A DNA stretch of 64,000 nucleotides from Paradesertivirga sp036399495 (GCA_036399495.1 DASWMZ010000011.1:1-64000); one strand, 5' to 3'; shown: positions 16,129-26,282, numbered from the stretch's first letter. Translations and numbers: made by a program. The notes: a model not told the origin generated them from the sequence alone.

Positions 16129-18801
16129 TTAAACGGTTAGTGGTAATTCAATTGTAAAAGTTGTTCCTACACCAACTTCACTTGCAACTGCGATTTTTCC
16201 TCCAAGTGCTGTAACCTGAGTTTTTACGATAAAGAGACCCATTCCTTTTCCAGATACATGCGTGTGAAAACGCTTATAAAGTCCGAATATTTGTTCTTCC
16301 TTATTAGCCAGGTTAATACCCAGCCCGTTATCTGTGTAGTTGATAATCATAAACCCCTTTTTTAATTTTGATGTGATTTCAATTCTTGGTGCAATTCCAG
16401 GCTGGGCATATTTGATACTATTACTTATCAAATTGTAGAAAATACTGGATAGATAGCTTCTTATCGACATTAATTGGTTAGCTCGACTGAGATCAAAAAC
16501 TAGCTCTGCTTGCACGCTTGAAATTTCTTCTTGAAAGTCTTCCTTTATATCATCTAGTATCTCGGATAAAGTTAATTGCTCATCGTGTTCATTCATCTTA
16601 CCTTTAATTTGTAAGATTTTATTTAGATCCTTGATCACAGTGTCCAAGCGTTGACCTGAAGTTAGTAATTCCTCAATGAGGGGTGCCCTTTCATTCTCGG
16701 TGACGTCTTCGGAGCCGATAAGATCAGTAAGTCCCAGTATGTTAGCCACGGGAGAGCGAAGGTTATGAGAGACTATATATGAAAACTGCTGCAACTCATT
16801 GTTTGATAAAATTAGTTCGGAAGTAGAGTTTCTCAGTTGTTCGTTAAGCTCCAACAACTGAAGCTCTCCTTGTTTTTGGTCGGATATATCGGCGATGGCT
16901 CCCACCATTCTTAAAGGTATACCCTTTTCATCATTTATAACTAAGCCCCTATGTCGAACGTAAGCATATTCGCCGTTGTGCTTTCTGAATCTATATTCTT
17001 GTTCCCAGTTCGTATTTTTGTCGGTTAGAGCGGACTGAATACTTGAAAGAATAGTAGAGACATCTTCCTTATGAATTTGCGAGTTCCAAAAGTTACTTGT
17101 TGAAGTAATGTCATTAATAGGGTGGCCAAAAACTACGTCAAGGCCCTTGCCCCAGTATATAGAATCAGACTTAAGATCCCAATCCCAAATTGCGTCAAAC
17201 GTAGCCTGAGTAACATAGTCATATCTCTGAAGACTCTTCATTAACGCTTCTTCCGCGGCAATACGATCTGAAATATCAATGCCCGCACACTGTATCTCAT
17301 TGGGAACGCTTTCAACATCTAATAAACATACGAAGTCCCATAAGGTAGTTCTTATTCCACCGTCTGGTTTTGGCTTGTCTATTTCTGCCTGAAAAACTTT
17401 ATTCGGCGTCTGTAGGCATTTTGTTACGGCGTCTATCACGCGACCATGATGATAGGGCATTATTGAACTCATAGAATCCATTCCAAGGGCCTCACCATCA
17501 GGATATATCCAGCCAAAGTCTCGAAAGAATTTATCGTTGTAATAGCTATAACGTCCCTCTAAATCTGTTCTAATAATATAATTAGTTTGAGAATTGACAA
17601 TCCCGCGATGCCTTGCTTCGCTGAGCCCCAGTTTTTCAAGAGTCTTTCTTTGTGTAGTTATATCTTGGACAGTGCCTTCCAGCATAACAGGCACGCCCTT
17701 CTCATTCCTAATTAAATCCCCTTTATCATGTACCCATTTCAATGTGCCGTCTTTTAGCAGTAATCGATACTCCATGTCAAAGTCAGCTAAGCCAGCTACA
17801 AAATCAGCATGATGGCAATCAAAGGATTTTCTGTCGTCGGGATGTATCCTTTCAAAGAAAGCGTTAAAGGTTAGCTCTTCACTATTTTTATTAACTCCCC
17901 AAATATTAAAAACTTCGTCTGACCAATACAACAGATTTTCCGGCAAACTAACCTGCCAGTAACCAAGTGATGCGATTTTTTGTGCTGCCAGAAGCCGACT
18001 TTCGTTCTGCCGTAGTTTCAATAATACAGTCTCTCTTTCCGTCACATCCTTGAAAGTATGTAAGAAGCCCTTAATTGCTGGCTCATCTACCATATTTGTC
18101 AACACTCCTTCAATATGTCTCCAGGTACCGTCCTTATGCAGGAGTTTAACGGGCCCGATAGGAAATGCTATTTCAGGAAGCTTGGTTGCGTCTTCCAGTA
18201 CTTGAGAAATTCGCCTACGATCATCGGCGTAGGTTAAGTCCAGGAGATTTTTACCGCTCATCTCTTCAACGGAATACCCTAGTACTGAAATGATTGAGGG
18301 CGAATAATATTTTGCTAGCCCATCGGGGTTGATAATTGAAATAACGTCTGTTATATTTTCAATCAAAAATCGAAAGCGATGCTCCCTTTCCTTTAACTCC
18401 TCCAAAAATAGCAGCCGTTCTTTTTCGAAACGGTATTTTTCTAAGGCGTTGCTGATTGCAATTGGTAACCTTTGCAATCTGTCTTTTAGGATATAATCGT
18501 CTGCCCCTTTTTGAATTACATCAACAGCAAACTCCTCAGATACATTTGCGGTGATTAGTATGAAGGGAATTCTTACGTTAGACTCTTTTAAAATTTCTAG
18601 TGCTTCGTATGAATTAAAAGAGGGAAGTGAATGATCGCAAAGGATAATATCAGGGTTAAAGGTTTTAAAGGCTTCAAGGTATTGGGATTTTTCACATATA
18701 AGAAGTCTTTCAAATTCAAAGTCCGTTTTTTTCAATACTCGCAGAACCAGTTCGGCATCGCTTGATGAGTCTTCGAGATGTAAGATTTTAAGGTGCTTCA
18801 T
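16129..18801 (-). CDS. Soluble hybrid sensor: receiver, multiple PAS domains, HisKA/HATPase kinase
   Basis: This 890-residue cytoplasmic protein lacks signal or membrane segments. Order: N-terminal receiver (about 4-125, phospho-acceptor Asp56 in IILCDHSLP), then four PAS/PAC units (about 140-265, 270-390, 395-515, 525-645), a short coiled linker, HisKA-type helix with His679 in YIVSHNLRSPV, and HATPase (NLISNSIKYA, NGLGIN, GKGMGLFIV). The receiver at the N-terminus suggests that an upstream kinase sets its state. Its start shares one base with the stop of the regulator gene at 18801 (TAATG overlap), indicating translational coupling. Signals could be redox, light or small ligands; the sequence does not tell. 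Confidence 0.88.
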   Translation of the reverse strand: MKHLKILHLEDSSSDAELVLRVLKKTDFEFERLLICEKSQYLEAFKTFNPDIILCDHSLPSFNSYEALEILKESNVRIPFILITANVSEEFAVDVIQKGADDYILKDRLQRLPIAISNALEKYRFEKERLLFLEELKEREHRFRFLIENITDVISIINPDGLAKYYSPSIISVLGYSVEEMSGKNLLDLTYADDRRRISQVLEDATKLPEIAFPIGPVKLLHKDGTWRHIEGVLTNMVDEPAIKGFLHTFKDVTERETVLLKLRQNESRLLAAQKIASLGYWQVSLPENLLYWSDEVFNIWGVNKNSEELTFNAFFERIHPDDRKSFDCHHADFVAGLADFDMEYRLLLKDGTLKWVHDKGDLIRNEKGVPVMLEGTVQDITTQRKTLEKLGLSEARHRGIVNSQTNYIIRTDLEGRYSYYNDKFFRDFGWIYPDGEALGMDSMSSIMPYHHGRVIDAVTKCLQTPNKVFQAEIDKPKPDGGIRTTLWDFVCLLDVESVPNEIQCAGIDISDRIAAEEALMKSLQRYDYVTQATFDAIWDWDLKSDSIYWGKGLDVVFGHPINDITSTSNFWNSQIHKEDVSTILSSIQSALTDKNTNWEQEYRFRKHNGEYAYVRHRGLVINDEKGIPLRMVGAIADISDQKQGELQLLELNEQLRNSTSELILSNNELQQFSYIVSHNLRSPVANILGLTDLIGSEDVTENERAPLIEELLTSGQRLDTVIKDLNKILQIKGKMNEHDEQLTLSEILDDIKEDFQEEISSVQAELVFDLSRANQLMSIRSYLSSIFYNLISNSIKYAQPGIAPRIEITSKLKKGFMIINYTDNGLGINLANKEEQIFGLYKRFHTHVSGKGMGLFIVKTQVTALGGKIAVASEVGVGTTFTIELPLTV

Positions 18802-19241
18802 TATTGGGGCGTGTTATTTACAACAAGCCAGTAAAAGCCAAGGTCTGCGATAGTCTTTGAGAAGTTTTCAAAACCAACCGGTTTTACAACGTAGCTGTTA
18901 ACACCTAAGTTATGGCTTTCGATGATATCTTTCTCCTCTTTCGATGAAGTCATCATCACGACGGGGATATTCTTTGTTCTTTCATCCCCCTTAAGCGTCT
19001 TTAAAACTTCCAATCCGCTGACTTTTGGCATTTTTATATCCAGGAAAATCACTTTCGGCTTGTGGGTAACATCCCTTCCCTCGAATTCTCCCTTACCAAA
19101 AACATAGTCAATTGCCTGTGCACCGTCGGTAAGATGTACCAGGTTATTAGCAAGATTATATTTTTTTAAAGCCCTGACGGTGAGCATTGCATCGGATTTG
19201 TTGTCTTCTACGAGAAGAATTTCTGTGTTTCCATTAGGCAT
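18801..19241 (-). CDS. Rcp1-like single-domain response regulator
   Basis: This is a 146-residue receiver. I take the start at ATG 19241 (MPNGNTEILLVEDN), because upstream in-frame ATGs lie inside the preceding kinase gene and add an atypical 21-residue leader. The acidic pocket is VEDNKSDA, the phospho-acceptor Asp is in VIFLDIKMPKVSG, the switch Thr is in VVMMTSS and the Lys in SYVVKPVGFENF. The long loop between strand 2 and helix 3 (YVFGKGEFEGRDVTHKPK) is typical of Rcp1-type regulators paired with phytochrome-like kinases. It sits 10 nt after the repeat kinase and overlaps the next kinase start by one base. Confidence 0.9.
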   Translation of the reverse strand: MPNGNTEILLVEDNKSDAMLTVRALKKYNLANNLVHLTDGAQAIDYVFGKGEFEGRDVTHKPKVIFLDIKMPKVSGLEVLKTLKGDERTKNIPVVMMTSSKEEKDIIESHNLGVNSYVVKPVGFENFSKTIADLGFYWLVVNNTPQ

Positions 19242-19251
19242 GATATGGTGA

Positions 19252-20697
19252 TTAGGTAATATTTGTACTTGGCAGGGAAAAGTAAAAGCAGGCGCCCTCA
19301 TCAACTTTTGCCTCGGCCCAAACTTTGCCCGAGTGTTTAGTGATAATTCTATGAATAATGGCGAGTCCTACACCAGTGCCTTCAAATTCATTATTACTAT
19401 GCAGGCGTTGGAAAACACCGAACAGCTTTTCATAGTAGCGCATATCGAATCCCACTCCGTTATCTTTAACATAATAAACCTCCTGATCATTTTTAGTGTA
19501 TGATCCGATTTCAACGTGAGCAACGGCCTCTTTCCCTGTGTACTTGAAAGCATTCGATATTAAGTTAATAAGTACTTGCGTAATCAGGTTACGATCGCCC
19601 TTGCTATTAGCTAAAGGCTTTACAGATACATTAATTTTACGGTGCGATTCCTGTTGCTGTAAATCTTTAATCACGCTCTCTACTAAATCTTTCATATTGA
19701 TATTAGCAATAGATAGTCTTTGCTTTCCAATTTGCGAGAACTCCAGGAGGTTATCAATCAGCTCGCCCATCCTTATTGAGTTTGATATAATTTCTGCCAT
19801 CACACTTCGGCCATCTTCATCAATTTTGTCAGCATAATCCTCTGCCAATACTTGTGTGAAACCGTTTATTGCTCTTAATGGTGAGCGAAGGTCATGCGAT
19901 ATAGAATAGGAAAAGGATTCGAGTTCGTGATTAGCAGCTTCTAATTGAGACGTCCGTTCAATAATTTTTTGTTCAAGACCTACATTCAGATCCACAATCT
20001 GAGATTTAGCTATTTTTAATTCTTCATTTGCTGTAAATAAATCTGACGCCCTTTTTTCTTTTTCGAGGTTTTGGAAAGCGAGTTCTTCATTTGCTATTAC
20101 AAGCTCTGCTGCTCGTTTTTCCTTTTCTTGATTCTGAAATGCAAGTTCTAAATTGGCAATTACCAGTTCAGCTGCGCGTTTTTCCTTCTCTTGATTCTGA
20201 AAGGTTAATTCCTCGTTTGCTATAATTAACTCTGCTGCACGTTTTTCCTTCTCTTTATTCTGAAAAGCCAGTTCAAGATTTGCAATGATTAATTCTGCTG
20301 CACGCTTTTCCTTCTCCTGATTCTGAAAAGTTAATTCCTCATTTGCTATAATCAACTCTGCTGCACGTTTTTCCTTCTCTTTATTCTGAAAAGCCAATTC
20401 AAGATTCGCAACGATTAATTCGGCTGCACGCTTTTCTTTTTCCTGATTCTGAAAGGTCAATTCTTTGTTTGCAATCACTAACTCGGCAGCGCGTTTTTCT
20501 TTCTCTCCATTCTGAAAAGCAAGTTCAAGATTAGCTATAACTAGTTCAGCGGCGCGTTTTTCTTTCTCTCCATTTTGAAAAGTAAGTTCTTTATTTGCAA
20601 TGATTAGTTCCGCAGCGCGCTGTTCTTCCTCTTGTCTGTGAAGAAGAAAAGTTTTATTAGTATTGTTAAAATCTTGCGATTTTGGTTCTTTTTTCAT
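19252..20697 (-). CDS. Soluble histidine kinase with ten 21-residue coiled-coil repeats
   Basis: This 481-residue cytoplasmic kinase lacks any recognisable ligand domain. Residues 23-232 are ten near-perfect 21-residue repeats (three heptads each) of the form EKEKRAAELxIANxEL followed by a FQN-type end, predicted to form one long parallel coiled coil. After a linker come HisKA with His268 in SISHDLRSPLR and HATPase with NLISNAFKYT, DNGVGFD and GTGVGLAII. The kinase half is of the bacteriophytochrome type. It is followed by an Rcp1-like regulator and a hybrid kinase on the same strand, so it likely heads a relay. The repeat acts as a sensor stalk or scaffold by inference only. Its sequence homogeneity shows recent expansion. 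Confidence 0.9.
   Translation of the reverse strand: MKKEPKSQDFNNTNKTFLLHRQEEEQRAAELIIANKELTFQNGEKEKRAAELVIANLELAFQNGEKEKRAAELVIANKELTFQNQEKEKRAAELIVANLELAFQNKEKEKRAAELIIANEELTFQNQEKEKRAAELIIANLELAFQNKEKEKRAAELIIANEELTFQNQEKEKRAAELVIANLELAFQNQEKEKRAAELVIANEELAFQNLEKEKRASDLFTANEELKIAKSQIVDLNVGLEQKIIERTSQLEAANHELESFSYSISHDLRSPLRAINGFTQVLAEDYADKIDEDGRSVMAEIISNSIRMGELIDNLLEFSQIGKQRLSIANINMKDLVESVIKDLQQQESHRKINVSVKPLANSKGDRNLITQVLINLISNAFKYTGKEAVAHVEIGSYTKNDQEVYYVKDNGVGFDMRYYEKLFGVFQRLHSNNEFEGTGVGLAIIHRIITKHSGKVWAEAKVDEGACFYFSLPSTNIT
20002..20631 (-). repeat. Ten tandem in-frame 63-bp repeats
   Basis: Ten units of 63 bp encode the 21-residue coiled-coil repeats of the kinase. Units alternate between two versions (NKEL or NEEL with TFQN, and NLEL with AFQN) in the central eight, giving a 126-bp higher-order period. 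Neighbouring pairs are nearly identical in protein, which suggests spread by unequal recombination of two-unit blocks. Confidence 0.9.
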
Positions 20698-21107
20698 GAT
20701 TATCAGAGGAGTCGAACGAGATCCGGAATTAACTAATAGTAGCTGGTTTACAGAGGATTTTTCTTATACGCAAGTTAAACTATTATGGCCCACTTTCTTG
20801 CTATTTTGAAAATATACTGCTCTGCTATAGGTAAGCCTTTAATTACGTGATCTATGATCTAACAGACTTGAATATATTATTAGGGCGGGAGAATGATGGC
20901 TTACGTTATCAGGTAGATATCGTCTATAAGTGTCATCCGTCTTCGCGGCTTTACTCTGCAATATTTGTAAGGATGAGTTTATGAGGGTTTTATCCGTAAT
21001 TATCTAAAGTGAGTGAATTACTTTAACTATATTATTGGGGTCTTTCCCTAACTACTCTCTTATTTAGGTGAGGGGCTAACAAAGTCTGTGAGGGTCTGCC
21101 GACTGGA
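20698..21107. other. Intergenic region without a recognisable gene
   Basis: About 410 bases between the start of the kinase operon and the IS remnant. It should contain the minus-strand promoter for the signalling block. I see no open frame, clear promoter pair or RNA structure that I would defend. Confidence 0.5.
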
Positions 21108-21640
21108 CTGTATCGTCCTAAAATAAGTTTACAGGTTTTAAGATAATCCTGTTATACATTTACAGGCTGTTCTTTGTCCTGTAATGGGTTTACAATTGTA
21201 CGATTTCTTTGATAATAGTTCTTCCATAATTTCTCGGTTATGAGGTTCTTTGAATGCACCAAATCGGGTTATCCGACTGTAAGCCTCTGAACGCAATTGT
21301 TCATCTTCAAGCAAACGTTCAAGTTCTTTAATCCGCTTTTCAAGTGAATCGGTCTTTGGTGCCGAAGCATTTGTCTTTTTCTTTGCCAAGGAGGATATAG
21401 ATAAATCCAAATATCCGCCTTTTTGATGGATATCTTCATATCCTAATTGTCGTAGCCATTTCTGAATACCACTTTTCATCCTGATATTATACTTCTTTAA
21501 CAGAGACATTTTCGACTGTCCCGTCAGAAGGTATTCCTCGCATACCTTTCTCTTAAATGCTTCTGAATAATGTTGGATGGTTCCGCTTTGCTTTCTTCCA
21601 TTTGTTTACTTTGGTGTAAACTCATTTCAGGACAAGACAG
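21108..21640 (-). mobile_element. Internally deleted IS3-family element
   Basis: Terminal inverted repeats of 26 bases bound the element: 21108-21133 (CTGTATCGTCCTAAAATAAG then TTTACA) and the complement of 21615-21640, with 22 of 26 positions matching. Inside lies only a damaged orfA; no orfB (integrase core) remains, so it cannot move on its own. Two further end-like segments ('TTTACA' preceded by CTGT-type sequence) sit at about 21149-21164 and 21167-21194. I see no clear target-site duplication. Confidence 0.75.
21138..21600 (-). pseudogene. IS3-type transposase orfA remnant
   Basis: The minus strand encodes GTIQHYSEAFKRKVCEEYLL then TGQSK and MSLLKKYNIRMKSGIQKWLR, the helix-turn-helix of an IS3-family OrfA. 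A leucine-zipper segment follows (SLEKRIKELERLLEDEQ). The frame is open from about 21600 to 21138 but has no ATG before GTIQHYSE. The ATG upstream is in another frame, implying an indel near 21590. The expected C-terminus after DEQLRSEAYSR is replaced by unrelated residues read through the duplicated end repeats. The shorter ATG at 21509 would start inside the DNA-binding domain. Confidence 0.7.
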
Positions 21641-21849
21641 ATAATTAAATAAAGTACCCCCACATGAAAACTTTGATGGTGCACTTATTTTGCGGTATTT
21701 TATCTTCAATTAAGTAGCCTTTCGCGAAGTAAAGCTTTAAATTATTGTGGTAACTTTACGTAGCCAGTTTTGTAGACACTAAGAAGTATAGCTCTTTATT
21801 TATTCGCACTTAACTTTGCTGAAAGTAGTAAGTAAGTAGTCAAAAAGAT

Positions 21850-24800
21850 ATGAGAAACAAGGTTCTAATTTTACTCACTATATTGTTTTCTCCATGCCTA
21901 TTTGTTGACTGCGTAAAAGGACAAATTCAACCATTAAATTTTCGTCATCTCACTGTTGACAACGGCCTATCTCACACAGATGCTAAGGATATCAAACAAG
22001 ATAGATCTGGCTTTATATGGATTGCAACGCTTTACGGATTAGACAGGTATGACGGTTATTCAATAAAGCAATATTATAATAATGTTGATCTTCCAAATAA
22101 TGCATTCAAAAATCGAATATGGAGTTTATATCCAGATGAAGATGGAAAAATATGGTTAGCTACGGAAGCTGGAATTGAATGTTTTGATTCAAAAAAAGAA
22201 AAATTTTTGACAATAAACGATTCCAAAAGAAATGCATATAAAGTAAGACATACGAATATTATAAAACTGAAGAATAACAGAATTTTCACGCTGTCTAACA
22301 ATAAGCCTAACCTTTATAAAATTAACAACAGTAAATTACTCAAATTAAATATTCAAATCCCAAATGTAAAATTCAATAACGCAATTGAAAATGGTGCAGG
22401 TGACATATGGTTGGTGAGCGATAGAAGTATTTGGTTATTGGATTTAAATAATAAATTAAAAAAAATATCTGACATAGTTGATGAGGAAGCTTCACGATAT
22501 TATATAAGTAAAATCTATCGTACTAATACTCATCTTATTCTTGTTGACCATAATAAAATTTTGGTTTTTGATAACCTGTTGAGTACAAAGTTCAGCCGGA
22601 TAAAAAGTATTAAGCAAATAGAAATACGGTCAGTTTCGTCGATTTTGGATGTAGTCCAAGACCATCGCGGAAATTACTGGGTTAGCACATCCAATGGGTT
22701 ATTTCTTTACAGCAATACTTTTAAATTATTGAAGAGAATCACTGCGGAACATGTGATAGATGGATTAACGACAAATCGAACAGAAACATTATTCATAGAT
22801 AGGTCACAATGCCTTTGGATAGGTACCTTTGGAGGGGGGATAAATTACCTTGATTTAAACGCAAAATTATTTTACAAGGTTCAACATAGCCCAGGCTCAT
22901 CAAATACACTTTCTGGAAATCATATTCGTGCGGTATTAGAAGAAAATAAATCTAGTTTGTGGATCGGGACGAATGAAAACGGGCTAGACCATTATAACCC
23001 AATTACCGGTCAGTTTACTCATTTCAATAATAGCACCAACCCATCTTTAGATCGCCAGGCCATTAATGCCTTAGCAATTGATAAAGATGGCTTACTTTGG
23101 ATAGGTACAGAAAAAGGGATTCGAGTGTTAAATAAGAATCGTACTAAGTTCATCAACCTTCCAAATTCTTCAAAATTTCCTAATTATCAAATCGAAAGTC
23201 TTTCTATAGATTATTACGGCAATATTTGGTTTGGATCAATAGAAGGCAATTTCGGGTCAATCTATAAAAGTGCGTCAGGCTACATTACCAAAATATTTGG
23301 AGCTAGTCATTCTATCTATGCTGATCCCGATCAACCACAAATCTTTGCGTCTACTGTAAATGGAATTAAACATATTTTGATTGATTCAAAGGGTAGCATT
23401 CAAAGGGAATACAGATATGGATCGACTAACGAACCAGGCTCATTAACTTCAAATTACGTGTGGCCGATAAAAAAACATACCGATTCTACGCTGTGGATTG
23501 GTACAATTGGTGGAGGCCTTAACTTTGTAAAATTGCTGCCAAATGGCAAGTACAAGGCTCAAAACTACCGTTACACTCTCAATGCGTTTAATGATGTTGA
23601 ATGCATTGAGCTCGATACCAAAGGCAACGTATGGATCGGCGGAAGGGGACTTGGAGTATTAAACCAAAAGACTAATAGAATTACCGTTTATGATAAAAAT
23701 GATGGATTGCAAAGCAATAGTTTCAAAGTTGGCGCGTCTTGTACCGGCGAAGACGGCAGATTATACTTTGGGGGAATAAATGGACTCAACTACTTTTTTC
23801 CGGATAGCATTAAAGTAAACCAAATTCTATCACACTCTCGATTTACAGATTTATCAATTAACAATAAAATTTGTGAAATTGGTGAAGTTGGAAAACCGTT
23901 GCAAACATCTGTAGCCTATTCTAAAGCTGCCCATTTAAGCTATTTAGAAAACAATTTTGTTATCTCCTTTTCTGCAATGCATTTTGCCAATCCAATAAAA
24001 TGCCAATACAGATATAAGTTAGTCGGTTTTGATAAAGATTGGAAATATACAAATGGGAATAACCCAAGTGCAAAATATAGCAATTTAGACTATAATAATT
24101 ACAGATTCGTGTTACAGTCTAGTAACAATGATGGAAAATGGAGTCCTACTCAGTCCTCGTTAAATATTTCAATATCACCTCCCTGGTGGAAATCAACAGC
24201 CTTAAAGACTTTTTACATTATTATTCTCTGTTTAGGTTTGATAGGGGCCTATATTTATCAGGCCAAAATTTTAACGTTAAAAAGTGAACTCCGAGTAAAA
24301 GAGCTCGAAGAACGAAAGCGAGAAGAAATTCATCAGCATCGTGAGGAGTTGTATCAGCAGCAACTGGAGTTTTTTACTAATGTTTCACATGAATTCCGAA
24401 CCCCATTAACGCTTATTCTAGGCCCATTGGAAGCCTTGGTGAAACATAGCGGTGAATCTGCTTATCAAAGATCTTATGAATTGATGTATAGGAATGCAAA
24501 AAGGCTTGTTAACTTAATTAATGAGTTAATGAATTTTAGAAAAGTTTCAGAAAGCACAATTCATTTACGTGTTATTCAATTTGACTTGGCAGACTTTGTA
24601 GATGCCATGCATGAAGAGTTTAATGATCTGGCTAAGAAAAAAAATATATTGTTTGAAACAAAACGACCTACGAACGAGGCAATTAGTTGGGTGGATCCGC
24701 AAATTATCGAAAAAATTATTTTCAACCTACTTACCAATTCGTTTAAATATACAGACCCTCACGGAGAAGTAACATTTGAAGTATTTGATGATAAAGAGTT

Positions 24801-25983
24801 ATTTAAACCGCAGTATGCAAATGAATATAAAATAACTAATGATTTTAGAGCCTCATCATATGTTTATTTTAAAATAACAGATACGGGTGTGGGCATTTCT
24901 AATGAATCAATAGGGCAGATTTTTGACAGATACTTCCGGGTAAGTAAAGAAAATATTGGTTCTGGGATAGGCCTTTCACTAGTAAAAAGCCTTACGGTGC
25001 TTCACAAAGGCGACTTGTATGTGTATAGCGAAGAGAATAAAGGCACCCAGATAATAATTGCCATTCCCAATAAAAAGGATGATTACCTAGAAGAAGAGTT
25101 AAATACAAACAACTCTACCAACACCTCCATAAATCTAGAAAAGATTGACAAAGATGTGGAATATAATGATAGCGCACAATCAGTATTTCAACCAATTGAA
25201 CCTATTTATGAAGGTAGTTATCATATCTTGATAGTAGAGGACAACCATGAATTAAGGGATTTTTTAAAAAATACTTTAAGTCGATATTATAGGGTTTCTG
25301 ATGCCTCCAATGGTGAGATAGGATTGCAAAAAGCCCTGGAAAGTTCGCCCGACTTAATTATTAGCGATGTAATGATGCCTGTGATGAATGGGATCGAATT
25401 CTGTAGACATGTTAAAGGGAATTTAGAGATAAGTCATATTCCTTTTGTTTTACTTTCTGCGCAGGATGAGTTAGAATCAAAGTTAGATGGTATGCGTTCT
25501 GGTGCTGACTATTATTTTTCTAAACCACTTAGTGTGGATCTTCTTATAATTTCAATAAAATCAATATTTGAACAAAGACAGAAGCTTAAAATCAGATACA
25601 CTCAAGACCATTATTCTGAAGCGATAGCCCTTGTGCATAATGATAAAGACAAAGACTTTTTAAACAAATTAATTAACATAATTGAAGTAAACATGCATGA
25701 CTCTGACCTTGATGTAGACTTTTTATGTCAAAACCTTTATACAAGCCGTACTAAACTATATCAAAAAATAAATGCAGTTACAGGTCAATCCATAGGTGAG
25801 TTTATAAGAACCGTTCGCCTGAAAAAGGCGGCGCATATTATGACCCACGAGGATGTGACCTTAAATGAAGTTATTAACCGCATTGGAATACAAAGTATTT
25901 CATATTTTTCGAGAGCTTTCAAAAAAGAGTTTGGTGAGTCGCCGTCACAATTTATTAAGAAATTAAAAAACACCGGGGATTGA
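21850..25983 (+). CDS. Hybrid two-component system regulator (propeller sensor, kinase, receiver, AraC HTH)
   Basis: This 1377-residue one-protein regulator spans the inner membrane. Order: signal peptide (about 1-24); two-component-propeller repeats (about 30-690) with recurring IWIGT-like blades; Y_Y_Y domain (about 700-780); TM (about 785-806); HisKA with His847 in NVSHEFRTPL; HATPase (NLLTNSFKYT, GSGIGLSLV); receiver with Asp1173 in LIISDVMMPVMNG; and C-terminal AraC-type HTH (SISYFSRAFKKEFGESPSQF). Such regulators bind oligosaccharides in the periplasm and switch on the neighbouring glycan locus. The likely targets are susC at 29381 and following genes, 3.4 kb downstream on the same strand. 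The specific ligand is unknown, presumably a fragment of the locus's glycan. Confidence 0.94.
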   Translation: MRNKVLILLTILFSPCLFVDCVKGQIQPLNFRHLTVDNGLSHTDAKDIKQDRSGFIWIATLYGLDRYDGYSIKQYYNNVDLPNNAFKNRIWSLYPDEDGKIWLATEAGIECFDSKKEKFLTINDSKRNAYKVRHTNIIKLKNNRIFTLSNNKPNLYKINNSKLLKLNIQIPNVKFNNAIENGAGDIWLVSDRSIWLLDLNNKLKKISDIVDEEASRYYISKIYRTNTHLILVDHNKILVFDNLLSTKFSRIKSIKQIEIRSVSSILDVVQDHRGNYWVSTSNGLFLYSNTFKLLKRITAEHVIDGLTTNRTETLFIDRSQCLWIGTFGGGINYLDLNAKLFYKVQHSPGSSNTLSGNHIRAVLEENKSSLWIGTNENGLDHYNPITGQFTHFNNSTNPSLDRQAINALAIDKDGLLWIGTEKGIRVLNKNRTKFINLPNSSKFPNYQIESLSIDYYGNIWFGSIEGNFGSIYKSASGYITKIFGASHSIYADPDQPQIFASTVNGIKHILIDSKGSIQREYRYGSTNEPGSLTSNYVWPIKKHTDSTLWIGTIGGGLNFVKLLPNGKYKAQNYRYTLNAFNDVECIELDTKGNVWIGGRGLGVLNQKTNRITVYDKNDGLQSNSFKVGASCTGEDGRLYFGGINGLNYFFPDSIKVNQILSHSRFTDLSINNKICEIGEVGKPLQTSVAYSKAAHLSYLENNFVISFSAMHFANPIKCQYRYKLVGFDKDWKYTNGNNPSAKYSNLDYNNYRFVLQSSNNDGKWSPTQSSLNISISPPWWKSTALKTFYIIILCLGLIGAYIYQAKILTLKSELRVKELEERKREEIHQHREELYQQQLEFFTNVSHEFRTPLTLILGPLEALVKHSGESAYQRSYELMYRNAKRLVNLINELMNFRKVSESTIHLRVIQFDLADFVDAMHEEFNDLAKKKNILFETKRPTNEAISWVDPQIIEKIIFNLLTNSFKYTDPHGEVTFEVFDDKELFKPQYANEYKITNDFRASSYVYFKITDTGVGISNESIGQIFDRYFRVSKENIGSGIGLSLVKSLTVLHKGDLYVYSEENKGTQIIIAIPNKKDDYLEEELNTNNSTNTSINLEKIDKDVEYNDSAQSVFQPIEPIYEGSYHILIVEDNHELRDFLKNTLSRYYRVSDASNGEIGLQKALESSPDLIISDVMMPVMNGIEFCRHVKGNLEISHIPFVLLSAQDELESKLDGMRSGADYYFSKPLSVDLLIISIKSIFEQRQKLKIRYTQDHYSEAIALVHNDKDKDFLNKLINIIEVNMHDSDLDVDFLCQNLYTSRTKLYQKINAVTGQSIGEFIRTVRLKKAAHIMTHEDVTLNEVINRIGIQSISYFSRAFKKEFGESPSQFIKKLKNTGD

Positions 25984-26282
25984 AGTTTTTTTAAAAGTAT
26001 AAATATTAAGCTCCTTGTTTCAATCTAGTTCACTATCAGGCATATGAATAATGTCCAGCATAATTTCCTGCCATCCGTTCAACCGTCTCTAATCAACCGT
26101 GATTAAACTTTTACAGCAAAGCAGCAAAGAATTTAACGCTCAAATTCGCTAGCCACCTGCAGTGAGAAACACTCACATTAGCTTAATAAAATGTAGATAA
26201 TTTCGAGAATGACGGTGCCCGCCATTGTTGCAAGAGGCTTTGTTATATGAATTTTTTATTCTTTGATACTTTAAACTTGCAA

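Noticed and set aside
19242..19304. Longer N-terminus for the Rcp1-like regulator
   Set aside because: The extra 21 residues overlap the end of the kinase gene and do not look like a receiver domain; ATG 19241 fits the family start.
20002..20631. CRISPR-like array
   Set aside because: The 63-bp repeats are contiguous, in frame and without spacers; they encode a coiled coil.
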